DNA of 64,000 bases from CAXBDP01 sp964598395 (lineage in GTDB: Bacteria > Bacteroidota > Bacteroidia > Cytophagales > Cyclobacteriaceae), in NCBI GenBank assembly GCA_964598395.1, contig CAZRBW010000009.1, forward strand, positions 5,513-69,512. The letters run 5' to 3'. Shown in pieces: positions 1 through 8,260 of this stretch (positions are counted from its first letter, which is position 1; the number at the start of each line of letters is the position of its first letter). The position numbers and the translations under genes were made by a program. The notes under the pieces are model-generated. The model had not been told where the DNA came from. It did no database searches and saw nothing but the letters and a program-made list of their open reading frames with translations.

Positions 1-1488
1 AGTAGAGGATACATTTTCGCCTCTATAGACGAGAACTTCCTCAATAGCAGTTTTTCAGATATTCCGAAAGGGTTATCAGGTGAAAATGGCGCAAGAGGAT
101 GGTTGCTATTGAAGCACCTAGAGCAATGGAGAAAGTGGAATGCTGATAGTACCAGCCTATTTTACAACAAGGTAAATATGGATGAAATTGCTTTGATTGG
201 GCACTCTAGAGGAGGTGAAGCTGTAGCAGTTGCAGCTTCATTTAATAGGCTCCCGTTCCATCCTGATAATGGCTTAGAAAAATTCGATTTCAATTTTAAT
301 ATTCGTGGCATTGTGGGAATTGCGCCCGTAGATGGGCAATATACGCCTAGCAATGTCCCAACGCCGATCGAAGACGTGAACTATCTCCTATTGCATGGTT
401 CGCATGATATGGACGTGCAATCGTATAGTTCCTTGAAGCAATTTCACCGACTAAAATATTCTGAAGATTATGATGGGTTCAAAGCTGGTCTGTACATTTA
501 TAAAGCCAATCATGGGCAATTCAATTCCACTTGGGGTAATAAAGATGGCGGATCTCCATTCATCAATTTATTCAATCTCAAGCAATTAATTTCCGAGGAA
601 GACCAGCAAAAAGTAGCCAAAGTATATATAAGTGCCTTTTTGGAGACTACCCTGAAGAAAGATAAAGCTTATCAACCGCTATTTGCAGACCATAGATTGG
701 GAAAAAATTGGCTTCCAGAAAATATCTACTTATCACAATATGAGCAATCGGGAATTACGTATTTGGCCAATTATGAGGAGGACATTGATCTATCTACCAC
801 AACAATAGCGGGAGGGAAAATTATTGCCGATAAGCTTAGCAAATTTAAAGAGCAACTTATCAAAATGTCTTATGGCAACCAAAACAGCAAAGCCGCTTAC
901 TTAGGTTGGGATTTTTCAGAAATTGATACGCTGATAGGAACTTACACAATCGCACTTCCAGACTCAATGGTTTTAGATTCTATCAAGCATGAGACTTTGG
1001 GCTTTCTGTTGGCAGATGCCGCTGAGAATGCTTCCCATCCGAAAAAGAAATCTGAAAAGAATGCAAATGATGAGGAAGACGAGGGTGATAATGCAAATGA
1101 GAGTAATGAAGGTAAAGAGGATGCAGAAGATGATGAAAGCGAAGAGGATGATGAAGATAAAAAGAAAGAGCCCATTGACTTTACCATTCAATTGACTGAT
1201 CGGAATGGTGAAATTGTAAGCACCTTGCTAAGTGAATATTCCTATCTGCAACCTCAAATTGAGAAGAACTTAATGAAGCTGGACTTTATGAGTAGTAATC
1301 CTAATTCGGAAGCCGTGTTTAGTTCTTTTTACCTCCCACTTTCTTCTTTAAGCACGAAAAATCCACTTTTCGAATGGGGTAAATTGAGTGAGATTAAATT
1401 CATTTTCGACAAAACCGAGAAAGGAGTCATCATTCTAAATAATATTGCTTTAATGAAAAACCCATTACTTATAGATCAAAATGAATAA
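1..1488 (+). CDS. Alpha/beta hydrolase family protein, 5' end outside window
   Basis: The frame is open from base 1, so the gene starts upstream and 495 residues are visible. The nucleophile elbow GHSRGGE puts the catalytic Ser at codon 205-207, about residue 69 of the visible part. A following LLLHGSHDMD segment offers an acid residue and ANHGQF the probable catalytic His, an order typical of dienelactone-hydrolase/chlorophyllase-like esterases. The second half is unusual: a strongly acidic, Asp/Glu/Asn-rich low-complexity stretch (about nt 1036-1170) separates the hydrolase from a C-terminal beta-rich segment. Substrate cannot be told. One GCGGGAGG octamer lies at 808-815. The fold is secure, the role is not. 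Confidence 0.8.
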   Translation, partial: SRGYIFASIDENFLNSSFSDIPKGLSGENGARGWLLLKHLEQWRKWNADSTSLFYNKVNMDEIALIGHSRGGEAVAVAASFNRLPFHPDNGLEKFDFNFNIRGIVGIAPVDGQYTPSNVPTPIEDVNYLLLHGSHDMDVQSYSSLKQFHRLKYSEDYDGFKAGLYIYKANHGQFNSTWGNKDGGSPFINLFNLKQLISEEDQQKVAKVYISAFLETTLKKDKAYQPLFADHRLGKNWLPENIYLSQYEQSGITYLANYEEDIDLSTTTIAGGKIIADKLSKFKEQLIKMSYGNQNSKAAYLGWDFSEIDTLIGTYTIALPDSMVLDSIKHETLGFLLADAAENASHPKKKSEKNANDEEDEGDNANESNEGKEDAEDDESEEDDEDKKKEPIDFTIQLTDRNGEIVSTLLSEYSYLQPQIEKNLMKLDFMSSNPNSEAVFSSFYLPLSSLSTKNPLFEWGKLSEIKFIFDKTEKGVIILNNIALMKNPLLIDQNE

Positions 1489-1812
1489 ATCCATAGAATT
1501 CACATAAATCTTCAGTCAAAGGGAGAATTTTCAATAGATTTAGTTGGGTCACCCATCCACTAATACTAAAACAGATTGACATGTTAATTCTACACAGGAG
1601 GGTGCGTTGCCAAAAAGCGTATTCCTTTGTTAAATTATTGCAAATAAGGCTCAAAGCTACATGAAATTGTGAAAGCAAATTTGGAATCAGATTTCTTTTC
1701 GTACCTTTGTAAACGCAGATGTAATTTTCTGCGAAATCCTCCATTCGTATTGGCTGAAAGATTAGTGGTGTCTTTGTGAAAATCGGTCAATATTCACCTT
1801 TAAAATTTGTTT
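1489..1812. other. Intergenic region holding the csp promoter and long leader
   Basis: These 324 bases carry no convincing gene. An open frame on the minus strand (1469-1744) overlaps the upstream gene and has no family features. The region contains the promoter at 1680-1709 and about 100 nt of transcribed leader before the cold-shock-domain gene. Long leaders are typical of cold shock genes, where they act as temperature-dependent RNA structures; that role here is inference. Confidence 0.5.
1680..1709 (+). promoter_or_regulatory. Bacteroidota-type promoter for the cold-shock-domain gene
   Basis: TTTG at 1680-1683 and TACCTTTG at 1702-1709 are separated by 18 nt, matching the Bacteroidota -33 TTTG / -7 TAnnTTTG consensus. 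Transcription would start near 1714, giving a leader of about 100 nt before the ATG at 1813. Confidence 0.65.
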
Positions 1813-2268
1813 ATGGGCAGATCGCAAGAAACATTCAGCAAGAAAGAAAAAGAAAAAAAGAGACTTCGCAAGCGCAAAGAAAAGGAAGAGAAAAAAGAAG
1901 AGAAAAAAGCCAATCAGCAGGAGCAAAGTTTTGAAGATATGATTGCCTATGTCGATGAAGACGGCAACATTACTTCTACCCCACCCGATCCAAAGAAAAA
2001 GAAAACTGTTTTCAAGTCAGAAGACATAGTAATTGGCGTTCCAAAGCAGGAAGATTTAGAGCCAATGGAAACCATCAGGAAGGGCACTGTTACATTTTTC
2101 AATGATGCAAAAGGATACGGTTTCATAAAAGATCATGAAACTCAGGAAAGTATTTTTGTACATGCAAACGGCCTTACCGAGGAGATTAAAGAGAACAATC
2201 AGGTAACATTTGAAGTAGAGATGGGTCCGAAAGGTCCAAATGCTTTTGATGTGAAAGTGATTCGTTAA
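1813..2268 (+). CDS. Cold-shock-domain protein with basic coiled N-terminus
   Basis: A 151-residue protein. The C-terminal 65 residues form a cold shock domain with RNP1 (KGYGFI) and RNP2 (IFVHAN), so it should bind single-stranded RNA or DNA. The first 45 residues are almost all Lys/Arg/Glu, predicted as a charged helix, and begin MGRSQETF as in other Bacteroidota members. ATG at 1813 was chosen over the TTG two codons upstream because the conserved MGRSQ start begins there. It is longer than the classic 67-residue CspA. It has its own promoter, a long leader and a strong hairpin terminator, so it is probably monocistronic. Confidence 0.9.
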   Translation: MGRSQETFSKKEKEKKRLRKRKEKEEKKEEKKANQQEQSFEDMIAYVDEDGNITSTPPDPKKKKTVFKSEDIVIGVPKQEDLEPMETIRKGTVTFFNDAKGYGFIKDHETQESIFVHANGLTEEIKENNQVTFEVEMGPKGPNAFDVKVIR

Positions 2269-2324
2269 TTAACAATTAATTGACCACGCAAGAAAAGCGG
2301 GAGGTTGATTACTAGGCATTAAAA

Positions 2325-2351
2325 AGCCTCATTTGGATTCCAGATGAGGCT
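2325..2351. terminator. Bidirectional hairpin terminator between csp gene and OMP gene
   Basis: A 12-bp stem (AGCCTCATTTGG with CCAGATGAGGCT, one G-T pair) and a 3-nt loop is flanked by A5 on the left and AATTTTTTG on the right. It can terminate transcription from both sides and sits between two convergent genes. Confidence 0.85.
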
Positions 2352-2374
2352 AATTTTTTGTCGTAATTTTTGAT

Positions 2375-2968
2375 TTAAAATATCTTAAGACCAATACCGA
2401 GTGTCCACTGATTTAATCTTTGATCAGTATCTGCTCCTAAAAACTTGTCTCCTACTCCACTTAAATTGCCTTCGTAACGCAAATCCAACACGATGTTTGC
2501 AATATCAAAACCAATCCCAGCTTGATAGCCAATGTTTGAGTTTTTCAATGTCATTTGGGAACCAGTATCACCTTGCTCAGAGTCGCTCAGCAAAATACTG
2601 TAAACAGGTGCCACACCGATTCGAAATACTTCACCAAACTTATAACCAACTTGGATAGGTACATCAATACGGTTGAACTCATAAGCACGTACTTGATTTC
2701 CTAATTGATCATCTTTAAATTGAATCTCACCACTTGCCGAAGTGTAAAGCACCTCTGGCTGCAGATAAAAACTGCCTATTTCGATTCGGCCAAATACACC
2801 TGCATGAAATCCAAATGAGGCATCACCTTCTTCTACATTGTCCACATTATCCTTAAATGTAATTTTACTTGAGTTAACACCGATTTTCGGGCCGATATTT
2901 ACTTGAGCAAATGTTACGCTTGATATTACCATCAAGCCAACAATTAAAATCAGATTTTTCAGTTTCAT
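2375..2968 (-). CDS. Outer membrane beta-barrel protein (PorT/OmpA-like barrel)
   Basis: A 197-residue protein with a clear signal peptide (MKLKNLILI..., cleavage after TFAQ). The rest alternates short amphipathic strands ending in an aromatic-rich C-terminus (LGIGLKIF), as in the small 'porin family / outer membrane beta-barrel' proteins of Bacteroidota. It starts VNIGPKIGVNSSKI, the usual first strand of this family. No enzymatic motif is present. It follows the ABC-F gene by 109 nt on the same strand and may have its own promoter. The exact substrate or partner is unknown. Confidence 0.8.
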   Translation of the reverse strand: MKLKNLILIVGLMVISSVTFAQVNIGPKIGVNSSKITFKDNVDNVEEGDASFGFHAGVFGRIEIGSFYLQPEVLYTSASGEIQFKDDQLGNQVRAYEFNRIDVPIQVGYKFGEVFRIGVAPVYSILLSDSEQGDTGSQMTLKNSNIGYQAGIGFDIANIVLDLRYEGNLSGVGDKFLGADTDQRLNQWTLGIGLKIF

Positions 2969-3077
2969 AGGTAAAAAATTTTGAGTGTGTTTTAGAGTTT
3001 AAAAAAATTGAATGCAAATCCGAGAATTAAACGAATTGCATTAATGATTAGTACGTAATTAAACACTCATTAGTCTA

Positions 3078-4967
3078 TTAATTTTTTTCAGATAGTTCAA
3101 GCCATCTTAATTCCTTCGTTTCTAGACCTTCATTTACCTCATTCAATTTCTTTCCCCATTTCACCAATTCCTCCACACTTCCTTTACCTAAGGAAAGCTT
3201 ATTTTCAAGATCGGACTTTTCAGCTTCCAACTTTGCGATTTCCTTCTCAAGGCCTTCCATCTCCACCTTCTCTTTATAAGAAAGCTTTTCCGCTGGAGCT
3301 TTTGCCTCTTTCACTTCAGGAGTAGGCGTATTGACCTTTTTTATTTCCGCAGCTTCAGGTTTACTACTTTTTTCATTTAAGCTTTCACGATATTCTGTAT
3401 AGTTGCCAGGGAAATCACGGATTACACCCTCGCCTTCGAATATAAACAGGTGATCGACCAAGCGATCCATAAAGTACCTGTCGTGAGATACGATAATTAA
3501 ACAGCCCTTGAAACCAGCCAAAAACTCTTCTAATATCTGAAGTGTTGGCAAATCCAAGTCGTTTGTAGGTTCATCCAGGATTAGGAAATTTGGATTGGTA
3601 ACCAATATATCCAGCAATTGTAATCGCTTTTTCTCTCCTCCGCTCAATTTCTCAATAGGCGTATATTGACGCTCGGGTGAGAATTGAAATAACTCCAAAA
3701 ACTTACCTGGACCAACCTCCCGCCCATCGGCAAGGGTTATATTTTCAGAAATTTCCTTTACGTGATCTATTACCCTTTGGCTAAGGATAAAACTTTTTTC
3801 CTCTTGTTTGAAATAGCCAAATTTGATAGTAGAACCTTTATCTACCACTCCAGAGTCAGGTTTCAATTGCCCTGTGAGCATATTCAAAAATGTGGACTTA
3901 CCTGTACCATTTGGCCCAACTAAGCCTATCCGCTCTCCTCTTTGGAATACATAGCTAAATGGATTAACAATCTGTGTCCCATCGAAGGCTTTGGTAATTT
4001 TCTCTACTTCGAGTATTTTTTTGCCCATTCGCTCCATGCCTGATTGAAGTTCAAGCTCTTCTGTAGCTCCCGCTGCTCCCTTCACTTTAGATTTCACGTC
4101 TTCAAAGGCGTCGATTCTATATTTGGCTTTGGTAGTTCGGGCTTTTGGTTGGCGGCGCATCCATTCCAATTCCTGCTTATAATGGTTTTTGGCCTTGTTC
4201 AGCATCACCGCATCCATTGCCTCCCGCTCTGCTTTCTTCTCCAAATAATAGGCATAGTTACCTTCATATTTGAAAATCTGACCTTGATCCAATTCCAATA
4301 TCCTATTACTCACCCTGTCCATAAAATAGCGGTCGTGAGTTACAAGCAATAATGCAAGTCTGGCTCTAGAAAGATATTCCTCCAGCCATTCGATGCTTTC
4401 CAAATCAAGGTGATTGGTTGGCTCATCCAGTATCAGCAAATCAGGCTGCTGGATTAGTGCAGAGGCTAAAACTACCCGCTTTTTTTGACCACCAGATAAG
4501 GTCCCAATTTTTGCTTCCAAGTCACTCAAGCCCAACTTACCCAGTATCACATTGATCTGATTCTCCAAATCCCAAGCTTGGAAACTATCCATCCTATTCA
4601 TTACTTCTTGCAAATCGTCGGCATGGCCGGGAGTATCAAAAGAAATGGACATCAAATGCTCATAATCCTTCACAGCTTGCACTGCCGGATTATCCGTATG
4701 CGAAAAAAGTGCCTCTAATACTGTGTCATTTTCATCGAAATCATGCTCCTGACCTGCATAGGCCACACGAGTTTCTTTTTGGATAGCAACTTTGCCTTTA
4801 TCTGCATCAAGCTTGCCAACCAATATTTTGAGAAGCGTACTTTTGCCTGAGCCGTTTCTTCCCAATAAAGCGATCTTCTCGCCCTCCTCTATTCCAAAAA
4901 ATAATTCTTCAAAAAGTGGTTTGAATGCAAAGCTTTTTGAAAGTGATTCTGCCGAAAGTAAATTCAT
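3078..4967 (-). CDS. ABC-F family ATPase (Uup-like)
   Basis: A 629-residue protein with two ABC cassettes and no membrane segment. Cassette 1 has Walker A GRNGSGKST (36-44), signature LSGGQKKR (about 157-164) and LDEPTNHLD. Cassette 2 has GPNGTGKST (about 346-354), LSGGEKKR and LDEPTNDLD. The linker between them is the charged ABC-F ribosome-interacting arm, and residues about 555-629 form a coiled-coil C-terminal domain as in Uup. Members act on the ribosome or on nucleic acids rather than transport. Two GCGGGAGG octamers (3716, 4220) encode Arg-Glu. A TTG-N19-TAGTTTTG promoter ends only 4 nt before the ATG. Confidence 0.92.
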   Translation of the reverse strand: MNLLSAESLSKSFAFKPLFEELFFGIEEGEKIALLGRNGSGKSTLLKILVGKLDADKGKVAIQKETRVAYAGQEHDFDENDTVLEALFSHTDNPAVQAVKDYEHLMSISFDTPGHADDLQEVMNRMDSFQAWDLENQINVILGKLGLSDLEAKIGTLSGGQKKRVVLASALIQQPDLLILDEPTNHLDLESIEWLEEYLSRARLALLLVTHDRYFMDRVSNRILELDQGQIFKYEGNYAYYLEKKAEREAMDAVMLNKAKNHYKQELEWMRRQPKARTTKAKYRIDAFEDVKSKVKGAAGATEELELQSGMERMGKKILEVEKITKAFDGTQIVNPFSYVFQRGERIGLVGPNGTGKSTFLNMLTGQLKPDSGVVDKGSTIKFGYFKQEEKSFILSQRVIDHVKEISENITLADGREVGPGKFLELFQFSPERQYTPIEKLSGGEKKRLQLLDILVTNPNFLILDEPTNDLDLPTLQILEEFLAGFKGCLIIVSHDRYFMDRLVDHLFIFEGEGVIRDFPGNYTEYRESLNEKSSKPEAAEIKKVNTPTPEVKEAKAPAEKLSYKEKVEMEGLEKEIAKLEAEKSDLENKLSLGKGSVEELVKWGKKLNEVNEGLETKELRWLELSEKN

Positions 4968-4971
4968 AATG

Positions 4972-5001
4972 CAAAACTAATCCCAATATTCCAGCTCCCA
5001 A
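4972..5001 (-). promoter_or_regulatory. Promoter of the ABC-F gene, placed for a leaderless transcript
   Basis: Read on the minus strand, TTG (5001-4999), a 19-nt spacer, then TAGTTTTG (4979-4972), a perfect TAnnTTTG. Only 4 nt separate the box from the ATG at 4967, so the start site should fall at or within a base or two of the start codon. Confidence 0.6.
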
Positions 5002-5102
5002 GGTTTTGGGCTTGCAAGCAGCAAATAAAATTGGTGGACTATTAATTTGAACCTAATCTGAACGATTTGGGCTAGCTGTAGTTTTTAAATAAAGAAATAA
5101 TC

Positions 5103-5384
5103 ATGAAAGCAATTTGGAACGGACAAGTAATCGCAGAAAGTAATGACACAGTAGTGGTAGAAGGAAACCATTATTTCCCCAAAGACAGTATCAAGAAGCA
5201 ACATTTCACTAGCAGCGCAACCCAAAGTAAATGCCCTTGGAAAGGCCAAGCCTCCTACTACAGTGTGCAAGTAGATGGCAAAGAAAATAAGGATGCAGCA
5301 TGGTATTATCCAGAACCAAAAGACGCAGCCCAGAATATCAAAGATCGGGTAGCATTTTGGAAGGGTGTGGAAGTAACTGAATAA
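5103..5384 (+). CDS. DUF427 domain-containing protein
   Basis: A 93-residue protein matching the DUF427 family over its whole length: KAIWNGQVIAES start, a central SATQSKCPWKGQASYYSV segment, and the AAWYYPEPKDAA / VAFWKGVEV end. The family is a small compact beta fold of unknown function. It has no signal peptide. It lies divergently from the ABC-F gene with 135 nt between them, and the next gene starts 108 nt downstream on the same strand, so it is probably a single-gene unit. Confidence 0.9.
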   Translation: MKAIWNGQVIAESNDTVVVEGNHYFPKDSIKKQHFTSSATQSKCPWKGQASYYSVQVDGKENKDAAWYYPEPKDAAQNIKDRVAFWKGVEVTE

Positions 5385-5492
5385 TTATTTTAGGCTCATT
5401 TTGCTTAAAAACCTTCTAACCTTTTCTCACAATAATTTCCTTTGAACAATCCTCAACATTACAGACTTTAGCAGGCTGTAAGGTAAAAATCT

Positions 5493-6968
5493 ATGCATAA
5501 TCTCGAAGAAATAAAGGCTAAAATCGAAGACTTTCAACTTGCCAGTTTTCCATTAGAAATCGACCAAACACAGCGGGAGGATATTCATACTAAGCTCCAT
5601 TCATATACCGATCAGTTCTTAAATAACTTGCCAGACGAAAAGGCCTTCTATCAACAAGGCTACGAAAATAGAGGCGCGATCCCAGCGCTTGAAGTAGGCG
5701 AAAGTGGCATAGAATTACCCAATATTCTGAATACCTACCATCAAGAAGTAATGCAATCTGGCATTAATGCGGCGTCAGGCGGGCATTTTGGCTATATTCC
5801 AGGAGGTGGAGTATTTGGAGCAGCCATAGGCGACTATTTAGCAGCTGTGACCAATCGCTATGCAGGGATTTTCTATGCAGCGCCTGGCGCCATACGTTTA
5901 GAAAATACGCTTATCAATTGGGTTGGAAAATTGATTGGCTATCAAGGTAATTTTGGTGGAAACCTTACCACAGGTGGAAGCATTGCAAACCTTACCGCAA
6001 TTACTGCCGCCAGACATGCGCATAAAATTAAGGGCAAGGATTTAGAAAAAACGGTCATCTATTTATCAGAGCAAGTTCATCATTGCGTACCCAAAGCTAT
6101 TAGAATCAGTGGCCTGGAGGAATGTATCATACGGCATATTCCACTTGATGCTGAGTTCCGAATCGATACCGAAAAACTTACCCAACTGATTATTGATGAC
6201 AAAGCGAATGGACTCAATCCATTTATGGTTATCGCTTCTGCTGGCACAACTGATGTTGGTGCAGTTGATCCATTAGCCGCAATTGGTCATATATCGAAGG
6301 AACATGGGCTTTGGTTTCATATCGATGCTGCTTATGGCGGGTTTTTTATGCTTACCGAGCATGGTCGAGCGGTAATGAAAGGAATCGAAATGGCGGATTC
6401 GGTGATTTTAGATCCGCACAAAGGATTATTTCTACCCTATGGACTTGGGATGATTGTAGTGAAAGATCTAAACAAATTATTGGCGGCGCATACCTTCGAA
6501 GCCAATTATATGCAAGATTCCAAAGACTTCAATTTGGAATATTCACCGGCTGATGTTTCGCCCGAGTTGAGTAAGCATTTTCGTGGCTTACGAATGTGGC
6601 TACCATTGAAATTGCATGGGATTGCTCCATTTAGAGCCGCATTAGAGGAGAAACTTTGGCTTACTCGATATTGCTATCAACAGGTGAAGGAAATGGGTTT
6701 TGAAATGGGCCCTTATCCGCAAATGAGTGTATTTACTTTTCGCTTAAATGTAGCAGATGGAAATAATGATTCCATAAACAAAGCTATATTGAAAGGCATC
6801 CATTCTGATGGTAGAATATTTATTTCATCAACTCAAATTCATAAGCAATTTCACCTACGCTTTGCCTGCTTATCATTCCGCTCTCATTTGCGGGAGGTTG
6901 ATTTATTCCTTTCGATCCTCAAAGCTGAATTGGGAAAAGTAAAATGGCATAGAATAAAAAATGGATGA
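5493..6968 (+). CDS. PLP-dependent group II amino acid decarboxylase
   Basis: A 491-residue protein of the aromatic/glutamate decarboxylase superfamily. It shows the PLP-binding Lys in DPHKGLFLPYG (Lys310), the preceding HIDAAYGGF with the Asp that pairs with the PLP nitrogen, and TTGGSIANLTAI contacting the phosphate. The substrate cannot be set from sequence; aromatic amino acids or aspartate/glutamate are all possible. Two GCGGGAGG octamers lie inside (5573 and 6890). The stop codon falls inside the left arm of a hairpin that probably terminates the transcript. Confidence 0.87.
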   Translation: MHNLEEIKAKIEDFQLASFPLEIDQTQREDIHTKLHSYTDQFLNNLPDEKAFYQQGYENRGAIPALEVGESGIELPNILNTYHQEVMQSGINAASGGHFGYIPGGGVFGAAIGDYLAAVTNRYAGIFYAAPGAIRLENTLINWVGKLIGYQGNFGGNLTTGGSIANLTAITAARHAHKIKGKDLEKTVIYLSEQVHHCVPKAIRISGLEECIIRHIPLDAEFRIDTEKLTQLIIDDKANGLNPFMVIASAGTTDVGAVDPLAAIGHISKEHGLWFHIDAAYGGFFMLTEHGRAVMKGIEMADSVILDPHKGLFLPYGLGMIVVKDLNKLLAAHTFEANYMQDSKDFNLEYSPADVSPELSKHFRGLRMWLPLKLHGIAPFRAALEEKLWLTRYCYQQVKEMGFEMGPYPQMSVFTFRLNVADGNNDSINKAILKGIHSDGRIFISSTQIHKQFHLRFACLSFRSHLREVDLFLSILKAELGKVKWHRIKNG

Positions 6969-6990
6969 CAAACCAAATGCCATCCATTTT
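6958..6990. terminator. Hairpin between convergent genes
   Basis: AAAATGGATG (6958-6967) and CATCCATTTT (6981-6990) form a perfect 10-bp stem with a 13-nt loop, overlapping the decarboxylase stop codon. A-rich and T-rich ends on both arms make it usable in both directions. Confidence 0.65.
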
Positions 6991-7034
6991 CAAGTTTCTT
7001 ATTGCGGAAGACTTACCCTCCCGCCTTTTCTGTA

Positions 7035-8177
7035 TTAGTTTTGGGCTTCTAAGAATTTGCCAATTACATCGCCCATTTTGCCTGAATTCACCCAACGCAA
7101 AACGATTACCAAATCATTTTCTTGATCTACATACACCACATTTGCTCCATCACCTAAATGGAAAAATGCAGATTCTGGTGCTGCTGGCATGCGCTTTTTA
7201 CCTGTATTAAGGAAGAAATTCATAAATCCATAATCCTCCTGCACTTGAGTTGGTGTTCTGGCCATATCGAGCCATTCTTCTGATAAGATTTGTTGATCTT
7301 TCCATTTGCCGTTTCGCAGAGTTAAGTAGCCAAAACGGGCTTGATCATAGGCACTAATAAACATTCCGCCTCCAAAGTGTCCACCACCACTTACTGATTG
7401 CATTTTGATGCCGTCGATATTTACCCATGAATTGTGATAGCCTTCCCAATGCCATGTATTTGATGCTCCAATAGGATCCATTATATGCTCTCGAAGTACC
7501 ATTGGCAGTGGCTTGCGCCAAACGTGCAAGGCTGCAAGCGCAAGTACATTAACTCTAGAATCGTTGTATTTATACGTTGTTCCAGGTTCAAATCGCTCTC
7601 TGTTGATGATCGCTTCTGTCACTCTTCCCGCAGGTCTATCTGCCCAATCGGGCTTGCCCCAAAGTGTGCCTTCCCAGTCGCTAGTTTGCCTAAGCAAATG
7701 ATCCCAACTGATTTTAGCATTATGCTCTGAGTCAAACTCACCATAAGGAGAATATGCCCTTACTTTATCATTCACATTGCGGATAAGGCCTTTGTCATAC
7801 GCCACACCTACCACACTTGCAAGGAAACTTTTGGTAACGCTGAAAGTCATATCCACACTTTCCAAATCGCCCCATTCGGCTACTATGTAGCCATTTTTCA
7901 CCACCAAGCCCGACATAGGCCCACGCGCCTTAACAGGGCCAACCATTTCATTATAAGGCTCTCCTACTCTACCGTTAAGATAAATATCCAAATCTCTTGG
8001 AGCATTAATTTCATTCTCTTGAGCGAATGTTATTGCTTCATTCAATTTTTGTTGATTGAAACCAAGTTCAGAAGCATTTCTACGTTGCCATTCAAAACGC
8101 TCGGGATAATAAACACTTTGAGATTGAGCTATATAAAAGCTAAAAAATATTAAAATAAAGGTTAAGGATTTTCTCAT
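7035..8177 (-). CDS. Secreted serine hydrolase, class C beta-lactamase/PBP-like
   Basis: A 380-residue protein of the beta-lactamase-related serine hydrolase family. Ser113-Val-Thr-Lys116 is the SxxK nucleophile motif, YNDSRVN the second (YxN-like) motif, and FFHLGDGA resembles the third. The start at 8177 (MRKSLTFILIFFS) was chosen because it gives a clean signal peptide ending near AQSQS; an upstream in-frame start at 8228 would bury it. It is probably periplasmic, acting as an esterase or D-aminopeptidase/carboxypeptidase; the substrate is open. It lies 83 nt downstream of the alanine dehydrogenase gene, with one GCGGGAGG octamer in that gap on the opposite strand. Confidence 0.85.
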   Translation of the reverse strand: MRKSLTFILIFFSFYIAQSQSVYYPERFEWQRRNASELGFNQQKLNEAITFAQENEINAPRDLDIYLNGRVGEPYNEMVGPVKARGPMSGLVVKNGYIVAEWGDLESVDMTFSVTKSFLASVVGVAYDKGLIRNVNDKVRAYSPYGEFDSEHNAKISWDHLLRQTSDWEGTLWGKPDWADRPAGRVTEAIINRERFEPGTTYKYNDSRVNVLALAALHVWRKPLPMVLREHIMDPIGASNTWHWEGYHNSWVNIDGIKMQSVSGGGHFGGGMFISAYDQARFGYLTLRNGKWKDQQILSEEWLDMARTPTQVQEDYGFMNFFLNTGKKRMPAAPESAFFHLGDGANVVYVDQENDLVIVLRWVNSGKMGDVIGKFLEAQN

Positions 8178-8260
8178 AGATTTAAAATTTTGAAAAAGAA
8201 CCACAAAATCGACTAGATATACAATCAAAACAATGTCAGCGGGAGGAAAACTATTCCAGC

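Noticed and set aside
942..1187. 81-codon Ser-rich minus-strand frame
   Set aside because: It is the antisense of the acidic low-complexity tract of the hydrolase.
1469..1744. 91-codon minus-strand frame in the 1.5-1.8 kb gap
   Set aside because: It overlaps the hydrolase end and the csp promoter and has no recognisable domain.
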